A DNA stretch of 64,000 nt from Acetobacteraceae bacterium (GTDB lineage Bacteria; Pseudomonadota; Alphaproteobacteria; Acetobacterales; Acetobacteraceae): contig CP039460.1 of assembly GCA_004843345.1 (NCBI GenBank), forward strand, positions 628,921 to 692,920. Direction: 5' to 3'. Shown piece after piece: positions 36,828 through 44,508 of the stretch (position 1 is the stretch's first letter; every line of letters begins with the position of its first letter). The translations under genes were made by a program, and so were the position numbers. Below the pieces are notes generated by a model. It had not been told where the DNA came from. It saw only the letters and a list, made by a program, of their open reading frames with translations, and searched no databases.

Positions 36828-38219
36828 ATGGCTTACCAAACGCTCAATCCCTACACAGGCGAAGTCCTTGCAACCTTCAATGATGCAACAGATGCTGAAG
36901 TCGAAAGCGCCCTTGAAAAAGGACATCAAGCCTTCCTCCAATGGAAGAATACCTCCTTCAAAGAACGCGCAAAAATTCTTAATAATGCGGCTGAAATTCT
37001 TAACAAGGATATTAACAAATACGCCCAGCTTCTAACCTTGGAAATGGGCAAGCTTCTGCGTGAAGCAAGATCCGAAGTCGAACTTTCTGCGAAAATTCTG
37101 CAATATTATGTCAAAAATGCAGAAAAACATCTTCAGCCAGAAAAGCTTGCTGTTGGCAAAGATGCCATTGAAGAAGCCTATCTTGTCCATGAGCCTCTTG
37201 GCATTCTTTTGTCCGTTGAACCTTGGAACTTCCCCTACTATCAGGTAGCCCGTATGCTTGCGCCTCAGCTCTGCGCTGGGAATGCCGTTATCCTCAAACA
37301 TGCTTCGAACGTGCCACAGGCTGCGGCGGCTTTTGAGAAATTAATGCTGGATGCTGGTTTGCCAGAAGGTGTCTTCCAAAATCTCTACCTCACCCATAAG
37401 CAAATCAATACCGTCATTAATGACCGCCGTGTCTGCGGTGTTGCTTTGACAGGCTCTGAAACCGCTGGGAAAATTGTCGCTTCTGAAGCTGGGCTTGCGA
37501 TGAAAAAATCAACGCTTGAGCTGGGCGGCGCAGATGCCTTCATCGTCTTAAAAGATGCTGATATTGACAAAACAGTGGAATGGGCTGTTTTTGGCCGTCA
37601 CTGGAATGCTGGACAGGTCTGCGTTTCTGCAAAACGTATGATTATTGCCGATGAAATCTATGATGAGTTTATTGAAAAATACCGTAAAGGTGTTGCTAAA
37701 CTTGTTGCTGGCAATCCAATGAGCCCAGATACGACCCTCGCCCCTCTTTCTTCTCAAAAAGCAGTCGATGATCTTAAAAAACTCATTGAAGAAGCTAAAG
37801 AAGAAGGCATTACGGTCACAGAAGATGGTGCTCCTGTGCCAGAAACAGGCGCTTTCATGCGTCCAACCATTCTCACCGATATTCCAGAGGGCGTTTCAAC
37901 ACGCTACAAAGAATTTTTCGGCCCTGTCTCTATGATTTTCAGAGCCAAAGATGAGGATGATGCCATCCGTATTGCCAATGATACCCCATTTGGCTTGGGC
38001 GGTTCTATCTTCACAAGAGATGTTGAACGTGCGAAATATCTCGCAAAACGGATTGTCACAGGCATGGTTTACATTAACCATCCAACCAAAGTTGAACCTG
38101 ATCTGCCATTCGGCGGTGTCGGACATTCTGGCTATGGACGTGAACTTACTGTTCTTGGCCTCAAAGAATTCGTCAATCATAAATTGATTGCCGTCACCGA
38201 CATCAACTCCCCTTTCTAA
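36828..38219 (+). CDS. NAD(P)+-dependent succinate-semialdehyde dehydrogenase-like aldehyde dehydrogenase
   Basis: This 463-residue aldehyde dehydrogenase has general base Glu231 in LELGGADAFIVL and catalytic Cys265 in GQVCVSAKRM. The cofactor segment is VEPWNFPYYQVARMLAPQLCAGNAV. The short GabD/Sad-like subgroup oxidises succinate semialdehyde and related aldehydes, so substrate range is inferred. GGGAGTA precedes the ATG and a strong terminator follows. It is a metabolic gene inside the glycan region and divergent from the flippase. Confidence 0.9.
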   Translation: MAYQTLNPYTGEVLATFNDATDAEVESALEKGHQAFLQWKNTSFKERAKILNNAAEILNKDINKYAQLLTLEMGKLLREARSEVELSAKILQYYVKNAEKHLQPEKLAVGKDAIEEAYLVHEPLGILLSVEPWNFPYYQVARMLAPQLCAGNAVILKHASNVPQAAAAFEKLMLDAGLPEGVFQNLYLTHKQINTVINDRRVCGVALTGSETAGKIVASEAGLAMKKSTLELGGADAFIVLKDADIDKTVEWAVFGRHWNAGQVCVSAKRMIIADEIYDEFIEKYRKGVAKLVAGNPMSPDTTLAPLSSQKAVDDLKKLIEEAKEEGITVTEDGAPVPETGAFMRPTILTDIPEGVSTRYKEFFGPVSMIFRAKDEDDAIRIANDTPFGLGGSIFTRDVERAKYLAKRIVTGMVYINHPTKVEPDLPFGGVGHSGYGRELTVLGLKEFVNHKLIAVTDINSPF

Positions 38220-38238
38220 AAGGGTTTTTGACTCTCTT

Positions 38239-38275
38239 AAAAGCCGCCTCTTTTGCAAAAAGGAGGCGGCTTTTT
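38239..38275 (+). terminator. intrinsic terminator of the aldehyde dehydrogenase gene
   Basis: AAGCCGCCTC pairs with GAGGCGGCTT and is followed by a T-run, 20 bases after the stop and upstream of the fluoride riboswitch. Confidence 0.92.
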
Positions 38276-38313
38276 CTTGACTTTTTTCTCACCTTTTTTC
38301 ATTCTTCTTCCAT

Positions 38314-38395
38314 CGGAGATGGATTTCCTCCTGTTCTTTATCCCAAAGAACAAACTGCGCCTTCTTGTTGAAAACGCTGATGATTCCTCAGTAAA
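38314..38395 (+). promoter_or_regulatory. fluoride (crcB) riboswitch aptamer
   Basis: The segment follows the fluoride riboswitch consensus in order: GGAGATGG, TTCCTCC, a GTTCTTT/AAAGAAC stem-loop, AACTGC, and the 3' pseudoknot block CGCTGATGATTCCT. It lies about 95 bases upstream of the crcB start. A downstream AGAAGGAAGCTTCCT segment covers the crcB ribosome site, so control of translation initiation is likely. The consensus is from knowledge; no covariance search was run. Confidence 0.85.
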
Positions 38396-38489
38396 TTTAA
38401 TTTATTTGGAGTTTAATGCCCGAGATGCGCCTTTTTACAGCTTCCTCTTATTCAAAAAACAGCCTTCAAGCAGAAGGAAGCTTCCTCCT

Positions 38490-38894
38490 ATGAACGCCCT
38501 TATTTCATGTTTTTATGTGATGGTTGGCGGCGGTATTGGCTCGGTTATGCGCCATCTGATGGGACTTTCAATGTCCTCTCTCAGCCGTCATTTTCCTCTT
38601 GGGACTTTATGCATCAATATCCTAGCCTCTTTCCTCATCGCCTTTTTTGGAACTTTAACGCTTGAAGAAGGGTATTTCCCAGCCTCTGAAAATCTCCGCC
38701 TGTTTTTTATGGTGGGCGTTTGCGGCGGTTTCAGCACCGTTTCCTCCTTCTCCCTTCAAACCTTAGAGCTATGGCGTGCAGGCTCAATGGAAAAGGCGCT
38801 TTTAAATATCTTTTTAACGGCTTCGCTTTCTATGGCAGGCGTCTGCCTTGGCTTCCTTGCGGCAGCTTACTTAAATAATGTATTGAAGGGATAA
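38490..38894 (+). CDS. crcB: CrcB/Fluc fluoride channel
   Basis: This 134-residue, four-helix inner-membrane fluoride exporter acts as an antiparallel dimer. The family signatures are GGGIGSVMRHLMG near the N-terminus, FPLGTLCINILASFLIAFF with the conserved Asn, and VGVCGGFSTVSSFSLQTLEL with the GGxTTFSTF-like turn. I chose the ATG at 38490 because it gives the normal length and has GAAGGAAG upstream. The frame is open much further 5', but that part is the riboswitch and leader, not protein. Confidence 0.95.
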   Translation: MNALISCFYVMVGGGIGSVMRHLMGLSMSSLSRHFPLGTLCINILASFLIAFFGTLTLEEGYFPASENLRLFFMVGVCGGFSTVSSFSLQTLELWRAGSMEKALLNIFLTASLSMAGVCLGFLAAAYLNNVLKG

Positions 38895-38897
38895 AAT

Positions 38898-38924
38898 AGG
38901 CTGTGAACAACAAATTCACAGCCT
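38898..38924. terminator. bidirectional intrinsic terminator
   Basis: AGGCTGTGAA pairs with TTCACAGCCT over a short loop between the convergent crcB and repeat-protein genes, with a T-run on the minus-strand side. Confidence 0.85.
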
Positions 38925-38931
38925 GAAAAGC

Positions 38932-39381
38932 TTACTTTTTTAAGAGTTCAAAGGCTGCAACTTTGTTACCTGCGGGCACTTTTGCAACATAACCGCCCGT
39001 TCTATTATAAAGAGAGCCATCTTCATTCAACTTACCGAGATATTCGCCTGAAGGGCCATACATACCGCCATCTGTGTGGATAACGCCTTGATAATCCCCC
39101 GAACGGCCATAGACTTCACCATCTTGGCCGAAATTGCCTTTATAAGCGCCCTGCGCATCATATAAATGGCCGTCTTGGGTCTCTTCCCCAAGATACTGCC
39201 CCTGCGCCCCATAGGCTTTACCATCTGGCTGGACGGAGCCAACATAGCCGCCAGAAGAGCCATAAACCTGCCCTGTATTACCGCCTCCTTGAGGCTGATC
39301 GGCAAAGGCGAAAGAAGGCAAAAGGCTCAAAGAACCTAAAAACAAAGCGCCTGCGCTGTAAGATTTTTTAAAAAAAGCCAT
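38932..39381 (-). CDS. secreted protein with six 17-residue Tyr-Gly repeats
   Basis: This 149-residue protein has a signal peptide (hydrophobic 10-26, cleavage after AFA). The mature part is six tandem 17-residue units with pattern Y-G-x-x-G-x-Y-x-G-x4-D-G-x-x, starting at about residue 40, the last incomplete. The Asp-Gly turns and regular aromatics suggest a small beta-solenoid or hairpin stack, loosely MORN-like but not matching that motif. Function is unknown. It has its own terminator and is surrounded by envelope genes. Confidence 0.8.
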   Translation of the reverse strand: MAFFKKSYSAGALFLGSLSLLPSFAFADQPQGGGNTGQVYGSSGGYVGSVQPDGKAYGAQGQYLGEETQDGHLYDAQGAYKGNFGQDGEVYGRSGDYQGVIHTDGGMYGPSGEYLGKLNEDGSLYNRTGGYVAKVPAGNKVAAFELLKK

Positions 39382-39562
39382 TCCCTTAACTCCTAACGCA
39401 TAGCGCTTTGAAAAGCGCTTGTTGAGAAAACATAGACCTCGTTCAACATAACAGATATATAAGAGACCATCATTAAAAATCTCTTCCCCTTTTCCACTGA
39501 TGAAAAGAGGAAACTTTTGTTACAAAATAAAAACTTTACGCCTGAATAGAAAGGTTCAACAC

Positions 39563-40093
39563 ATGAAAGTTATCAATCTTATCGGCGGCCCGGGCTCTGG
39601 TAAAACGACGACTGCTTCTCATATTTTCGCTCTTTTAAAAGAAAAACAAATTGGCCGTGTGGAGCTGGTTGGAGAGTTTGCCAAAGATGTCGTCTATGAT
39701 GAAGCTTTCAGCCTGTTTAAAGACCAGCTTTTTATCCTTGCACAGCAAAATCACCGCCTCGAAAGACTGCGGGACAAAGTCGATTATGCGATCGTTGATT
39801 CCCCACTTCCCTTGATTTTAGCCCATGCAGACGGCATAGCGTTCAATATGAAACGGATCGTCACCGAAGTTTTTAACAGCTACGACAATATTAACTTTGT
39901 CCTCGAACGTGAAGCCTCCCTGCCTTACGAAGAATATGGCCGCTATGAAACGCTTGAGCAGGCCAAAGAACTTGATAAGAAAATGGTTGAAATTTTCAAA
40001 CCTTTCCCAACCATTAAAAGCAACGCTTTTAAATGGAAAGAAATCGCTGAATTTATCATGGAAGACTATAAAAAAGACTTAGCAAGCGCCTAA
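39563..40093 (+). CDS. small P-loop ATPase/kinase, phage-type AAA_28-like
   Basis: This 176-residue protein has Walker A GGPGSGKTTT at about residues 8-17, a Walker-B-like YAIVDSPLPLIL, and a C-terminal lid with charged helices. The pattern resembles small nucleoside/nicotinamide-ribose kinase-like ATPases found in phages and plasmids. The ATG at 39563 with AGAAAGG upstream is preferred over an upstream open frame. The substrate is unknown. It lies 60 bases upstream of two sulfatase-fold transferase genes. Confidence 0.75.
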   Translation: MKVINLIGGPGSGKTTTASHIFALLKEKQIGRVELVGEFAKDVVYDEAFSLFKDQLFILAQQNHRLERLRDKVDYAIVDSPLPLILAHADGIAFNMKRIVTEVFNSYDNINFVLEREASLPYEEYGRYETLEQAKELDKKMVEIFKPFPTIKSNAFKWKEIAEFIMEDYKKDLASA

Positions 40094-40153
40094 GTTTCTC
40101 TTGGTAAAAGCGCTCTCTTTGCACAATCGCATAAGAAGCGCTTTTCCACGAAG

Positions 40154-41860
40154 ATGAGAAAAAGCCTTACAGAGAAGCACATGAAAACCCGTCGGATTTT
40201 TCTGAAAACACTGATATGGCTGAAGAGGCATTTATTGCCCATCGCATTTGTTCTGATTGGGCTGGGGCTCAGTTTGGAAATTGCCTCTCAAGGCCCTTAT
40301 TTTTTCCTGCGCCGTTTACCAAAGCTTCTCCTTGCTGCGATTGAGATTATTCCTCTTATTCTCAGCGCCTATTTTCTGGGTGGAAGTCTGGGAGTTCTCT
40401 GCCTCTATCTAATTTTTTCCTTTTTGATTTTAGAAACGATTTTAGCCTTTGCCACAGGCAATCTTTCGAATGATTTTTTACAGGCTTTTGCCACTTCTGG
40501 CGGTGCGCATCATTTCAAACTTCAAATTTTTCTTTGGCTGGTTACAGGCATTCTCCTCGTCTTTTTCTTACGGAAAAAACTTTTACCACATCGTAAAATT
40601 TCTGGTTTTTTAGCCCTTTTCACAGCGGGCGCATTGCTTTTCAATCTCTTTTTAGGCTGGAACAGCACACGCTGCCCTGTCAAACTGCAAACCTCCCCTT
40701 CTCTTGCATTCGGTTTTAAAAGTGGAGAAGACTCTGTTCTCCCCTTAAAGACACCACAAGTGCTTTCCATGATCGGCTATGAGTTTCGGCAGGTTTTCCC
40801 CGGGCCTTTAGGCGATCTGTTTTCAATTTTAGCATTTGCCCAAGATCCGGGAGCAGATCAAATTGCAAAAGAAAAGCACCCTCTGCCAGCAGAATTAAAA
40901 CCTGATTCAGAGCATGAGATCAAAAATATTGTTCTCATTATCGGGGAAAGTTCCACAGCAAAACATTATAGCGCCTACGGCTATGACGTTCCCACTACCC
41001 CCTTTCTCAAACATGAAATTGAAGAAGAACACGCCTGCGCTGTTTCCAAAGCGCATTCTGTTGCCAATCTCACCAAAGACGCTGTTCTCCCCTCTGTTTC
41101 ACTTTGGAAACCCACAGAAATTGATGCCCCGATTACAAAACTTAACCTTGTTGAACTCGCAAACCGTCAAGGCTATCAAACCTATTGGGCCAGCGTGCAA
41201 AGCGAACGGGGAAGCTATTCAGGTTTTATCGGCTATGTTGCAAAATATGCCGATTATTTCATAGACCCTGAAACACGCAGTCTTAAATTTCATGACAAAA
41301 CCCTTCATATCAAAGAGCAGGACGAGGCTGTCTTGCCCCTTTTTAAAGAATTTGCAAAAGATGACGGAGAGAAAAAGCTGATTATCCTCCATCTCTGGGG
41401 CAGTCATGTGCCTTATGGCGAAAAAATCAGAAAAGAGGACAAAAAAGCGCTACCCAAAGCCTCCCCTTACGACCAAAGCCTCCACCGTACCGACCGTATC
41501 CTCAAACAAATCACAGAAATTGCGCAGGATAAACTGGACGATCCTCTGATTTTTTATGTCTCTGACCATGGGGAAGACACGGACAAAAAAGGACATGGCT
41601 TACAATATGGCGGAAAAGACTACTTTATTCCTGTTATTCTCCTTGGTAAAAAGGCAGAGAAGGGTTGTAAATATTTAGAACATTTACGTTCCGAGGACGG
41701 ATATTACAGCTCCAATATGAATAAGTTTTTAATGATGCGTTTACTGGGAATGAAAGCAGACGATGACTGGATTGACCGTGAAAAGAATCCAGATCTTGTG
41801 CTGCATATGGACCATAAAAAATACCCTTGGGGACAAATTCCAGGTCAAAAATTAGACTAA
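40154..41860 (+). CDS. phosphoethanolamine transferase-like membrane sulfatase-fold protein
   Basis: This 568-residue protein of the EptA/OpgE/CptA type has an N-terminal block of about five hydrophobic helices (about 20-160) and a periplasmic alkaline-phosphatase/sulfatase domain. The domain has NIVLIIGESSTAKHYSAYGY, the likely nucleophile Thr in ANLTKDAVLPSVSLW, and the C-terminal metal site YVSDHGED followed by GHG. Such enzymes add phosphoethanolamine to lipid A, core sugars or glucans. Start at 40154 or Met10 (40181). It is followed 8 bases later by a paralogue. Confidence 0.85.
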   Translation: MRKSLTEKHMKTRRIFLKTLIWLKRHLLPIAFVLIGLGLSLEIASQGPYFFLRRLPKLLLAAIEIIPLILSAYFLGGSLGVLCLYLIFSFLILETILAFATGNLSNDFLQAFATSGGAHHFKLQIFLWLVTGILLVFFLRKKLLPHRKISGFLALFTAGALLFNLFLGWNSTRCPVKLQTSPSLAFGFKSGEDSVLPLKTPQVLSMIGYEFRQVFPGPLGDLFSILAFAQDPGADQIAKEKHPLPAELKPDSEHEIKNIVLIIGESSTAKHYSAYGYDVPTTPFLKHEIEEEHACAVSKAHSVANLTKDAVLPSVSLWKPTEIDAPITKLNLVELANRQGYQTYWASVQSERGSYSGFIGYVAKYADYFIDPETRSLKFHDKTLHIKEQDEAVLPLFKEFAKDDGEKKLIILHLWGSHVPYGEKIRKEDKKALPKASPYDQSLHRTDRILKQITEIAQDKLDDPLIFYVSDHGEDTDKKGHGLQYGGKDYFIPVILLGKKAEKGCKYLEHLRSEDGYYSSNMNKFLMMRLLGMKADDDWIDREKNPDLVLHMDHKKYPWGQIPGQKLD

Positions 41861-41868
41861 AAGGATTT

Positions 41869-43557
41869 ATGAAAGCCGTTTTTCAATTTCTTTGGCAATG
41901 GATTAAGGGGGCTAACCGTTTGCTCACAGCAATCGGGTTTGCGCTGATTTTCTTTGGACTTACCCTCACCTTAAAGGCCGGCTATCTCAAATGGCATCTC
42001 AAAACGGATATTTTCTTTTCTGAGCTTTTCCTCTTGCTTTTTGCCTGTGCGCTCTTCTGGCTTGGAGGCTCTGTCGGGATTTTTACCCTCTATGTCCTCT
42101 TCTCCTTTTTTCTTTTAGAACTGATTCTTTCCTTCATGACAGGGGCTTGCTCGGATACGCTGCTTCAAGCCTTGGCGACCTCAGGAGGCTTTCATCATTT
42201 TAAGGGTGGGGTCTTTCTTTGGCTCTCCATTGGGGTGCTTCTGGCCTTTTTCCTGCGCCGTTTTGTCCCCCGCAACCTGACCTTTGCAAGACGCTATTTC
42301 CTCCTTTTCACAGCAGGAATTTTGATTCATCTCGCCATTGGCTATCAAAAAGTTATTCCCTTTAAACTGCAAACCTCTCCAACGATTGCTTTCGGCATTA
42401 AAAATGCCAATAAAAAACCAATCTCCTTTGCCCATCCTCAAGTTCTCACCCGTATTGCCTATGATACACGCCGTATCCTCCCAGGCCCTTTGGGGGATTT
42501 TTTAGCAATGCTGGGCTTTGCCATTGATCCCGGGGTGGATACGCTTGCATCCAAACACCATCAGCGCCCCGAAAACATCCATCCTGCGCCAGAACATGAA
42601 GTCAAAAATATTGTCCTTGTGATTGGTGAAAGTGCGACCAGCACCCATTACAGCACCTATGGCTATCCTGTGCTGACAGCCCCTTTTTTAGATAAAATGC
42701 TTGGCCAAAAGAAAGCCTGCTACCTTCCTAAAGCCCATTCTGCCGCCAATGAAACCAAAAATGCGGTCTTGCCAAGCATCTCTCTTTGGTCTCCAACAGA
42801 CACCAACACCGTTCTCTCTGATCTCAATCTGATTGAACTCGCTAACCAGCAGCATTATCAAACCTATTGGGCCAGCGTGCAAAGTGAACGTGGAAGTTAT
42901 TCAGGTTTTATTGGCTATGTTGCAAAATATGCCGATTATTTTCTAGATTCAGAATCTAAATCCCTCCTCTTTAACGGTGAGGCGCTCTCACTTAAAAATG
43001 AAACCGATGAATCTCTTCTGCCTTTTTTAGAAAAATTTTCCACGGACAAGGCACAAGGAGAAGACACGAAAAAACTGATTATTCTCCATCTCTGGGGAAG
43101 CCACCGCCCTTACCGTGAGAAAGTCCGCAAAGAAGATAGCCAAGCCCTTCCAAGAGCATCCCTTTATGACCGCTCTATTCACCGCACAGACCGTATTTTA
43201 TCCCAGATTACCGAGATTGCCGAAAAGAACCTAGATCATCCTTTAATTCTCTATATTTCAGACCATGGTGAAAACCCGTTCAGAGCTGGCCATGCTATTC
43301 TCCGTGGCGCAAAAGATTATGAGATTCCTGTTGTTCTCCTCGGTGACAGATCCCAAGAAAACTGCGATTACCTTGAAAGCTTGCGTTCCGAGGACGGCTG
43401 GTACTCCTCGAATATGAATAAATTTCTAATGATGCGGCTTTTAGGAATGGAAGGCGACCAAAATTGGATTAAGAATGAAAAAGACCCTGATCTCGTCTAT
43501 CATACAGATAATGAGATCTACCGCTGGGGCGAAATTCCTGGCCAGCATCTAAACTGA
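41869..43557 (+). CDS. phosphoethanolamine transferase-like protein, paralogue
   Basis: The 562-residue tandem paralogue of the preceding protein has five N-terminal helices, NIVLVIGESATSTHYSTYGY, nucleophile region AANETKNAVLPSISLW, and the C-terminal YISDHGENPFRAGHA metal-binding segment. An exactly shared 29-residue block (starting YQTYWASVQSERG) is also almost identical at the DNA level. The ATG at 41869 has AAAGGA five bases upstream. It forms one operon with the upstream copy and the lipid kinase downstream (7-base gap). Confidence 0.85.
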   Translation: MKAVFQFLWQWIKGANRLLTAIGFALIFFGLTLTLKAGYLKWHLKTDIFFSELFLLLFACALFWLGGSVGIFTLYVLFSFFLLELILSFMTGACSDTLLQALATSGGFHHFKGGVFLWLSIGVLLAFFLRRFVPRNLTFARRYFLLFTAGILIHLAIGYQKVIPFKLQTSPTIAFGIKNANKKPISFAHPQVLTRIAYDTRRILPGPLGDFLAMLGFAIDPGVDTLASKHHQRPENIHPAPEHEVKNIVLVIGESATSTHYSTYGYPVLTAPFLDKMLGQKKACYLPKAHSAANETKNAVLPSISLWSPTDTNTVLSDLNLIELANQQHYQTYWASVQSERGSYSGFIGYVAKYADYFLDSESKSLLFNGEALSLKNETDESLLPFLEKFSTDKAQGEDTKKLIILHLWGSHRPYREKVRKEDSQALPRASLYDRSIHRTDRILSQITEIAEKNLDHPLILYISDHGENPFRAGHAILRGAKDYEIPVVLLGDRSQENCDYLESLRSEDGWYSSNMNKFLMMRLLGMEGDQNWIKNEKDPDLVYHTDNEIYRWGEIPGQHLN

Positions 43558-43564
43558 GGGAAAG

Positions 43565-44482
43565 ATGGCGAAAAAAATTCTCTTTCTGGTAAATCCTGCG
43601 GCACGGCGCACCAATCTGCGCATTGTTCAGAAGTTTTGCGCCCTTGTCGAAAAACAGGGCGGAGAAATTTCTCTTATCCATACCAGAAGCGAATCAGATG
43701 CCCTTTCCCTTGCCAAACAAGCCGCCCTCGCCCAATTTCATTATGATGTCATTGCCATCGCAGGGGGGGACGGTACAATTGCAGGAATTGCCGAAGGGAT
43801 TTACCAGATTGCAAAAACAGGCCGTGTGCCTGCCCCCCTTTGGATTGTGCCCTTGGGAACAGTGAATGTTTTAGCGAAAGAGCTGAAAATCCCTCTTAAT
43901 CTTAAGAAAAATGCCCACTATCTGATGCAGAAAGCCACCCCCCATGATCTCTATCCGGGACTTCGCCAGCAAGAGGGCAAAGAACACTGCTTTTTAGAAA
44001 TGGCGAGCGCCGGGTTAGATGCCGAAACGGTTGCCAGCGTCTCTCACAAACTCAAATCCTATCTTGGGCCTCTTGCTTATATCTGGGCCGTCCTAAAACT
44101 TTTAAACAAGCCCCTGCCTCTCATTCAAGGGGAAATCCGAAATGGCGAAGAAACTGAAAAATTTCAGGCAAGCTGCGCTATTTTTTCCCGCACTTCGCTT
44201 TATGGCGGGCCTTTCCGCATTGCCAAAGGGCAAAATCCAGAGCAAAAATCTTCCCGCCTTATTCTCCTAAAAGCGAGAGGAAAGATAGGATTCTGCCGCA
44301 ATATTCTAGGCACTTTTTTACCCTTTAACTTTCTTAAAAAAGACCTTCTCACCAAAGAGATTGCTCCTCAAGCCGAAGTGCATTTTTTTGACACACATGC
44401 CTTGCAGGCAGATGGCGATTCAACAGGAAACACACCTGTCACGCTAAAATCTGCTAACCTACCGATACGTTTTTTATTTTAG
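43565..44482 (+). CDS. diacylglycerol kinase family lipid kinase
   Basis: This 305-residue DAGK_cat protein (YegS/BmrU/DgkB type) has the N-terminal LVNPAARRTN, nucleotide-binding IAGGDGTIAGIAEGI, PLGTVNVLAKEL, and C-terminal LQADGDS. It phosphorylates diacylglycerol or a related lipid. That fits the two upstream phosphoethanolamine transferases, which release diacylglycerol from phosphatidylethanolamine, so DAG recycling is a sensible role (inference). It lies 7 bases after the transferase gene. Confidence 0.9.
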   Translation: MAKKILFLVNPAARRTNLRIVQKFCALVEKQGGEISLIHTRSESDALSLAKQAALAQFHYDVIAIAGGDGTIAGIAEGIYQIAKTGRVPAPLWIVPLGTVNVLAKELKIPLNLKKNAHYLMQKATPHDLYPGLRQQEGKEHCFLEMASAGLDAETVASVSHKLKSYLGPLAYIWAVLKLLNKPLPLIQGEIRNGEETEKFQASCAIFSRTSLYGGPFRIAKGQNPEQKSSRLILLKARGKIGFCRNILGTFLPFNFLKKDLLTKEIAPQAEVHFFDTHALQADGDSTGNTPVTLKSANLPIRFLF

Positions 44483-44508
44483 CGTTTGAATGATTGAGGA
44501 ATTTTGCC

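Noticed and set aside
38253..38489. N-terminal extension of the CrcB ORF
   Set aside because: It overlaps the aldehyde dehydrogenase terminator and the fluoride riboswitch, and CrcB has normal length from 38490.
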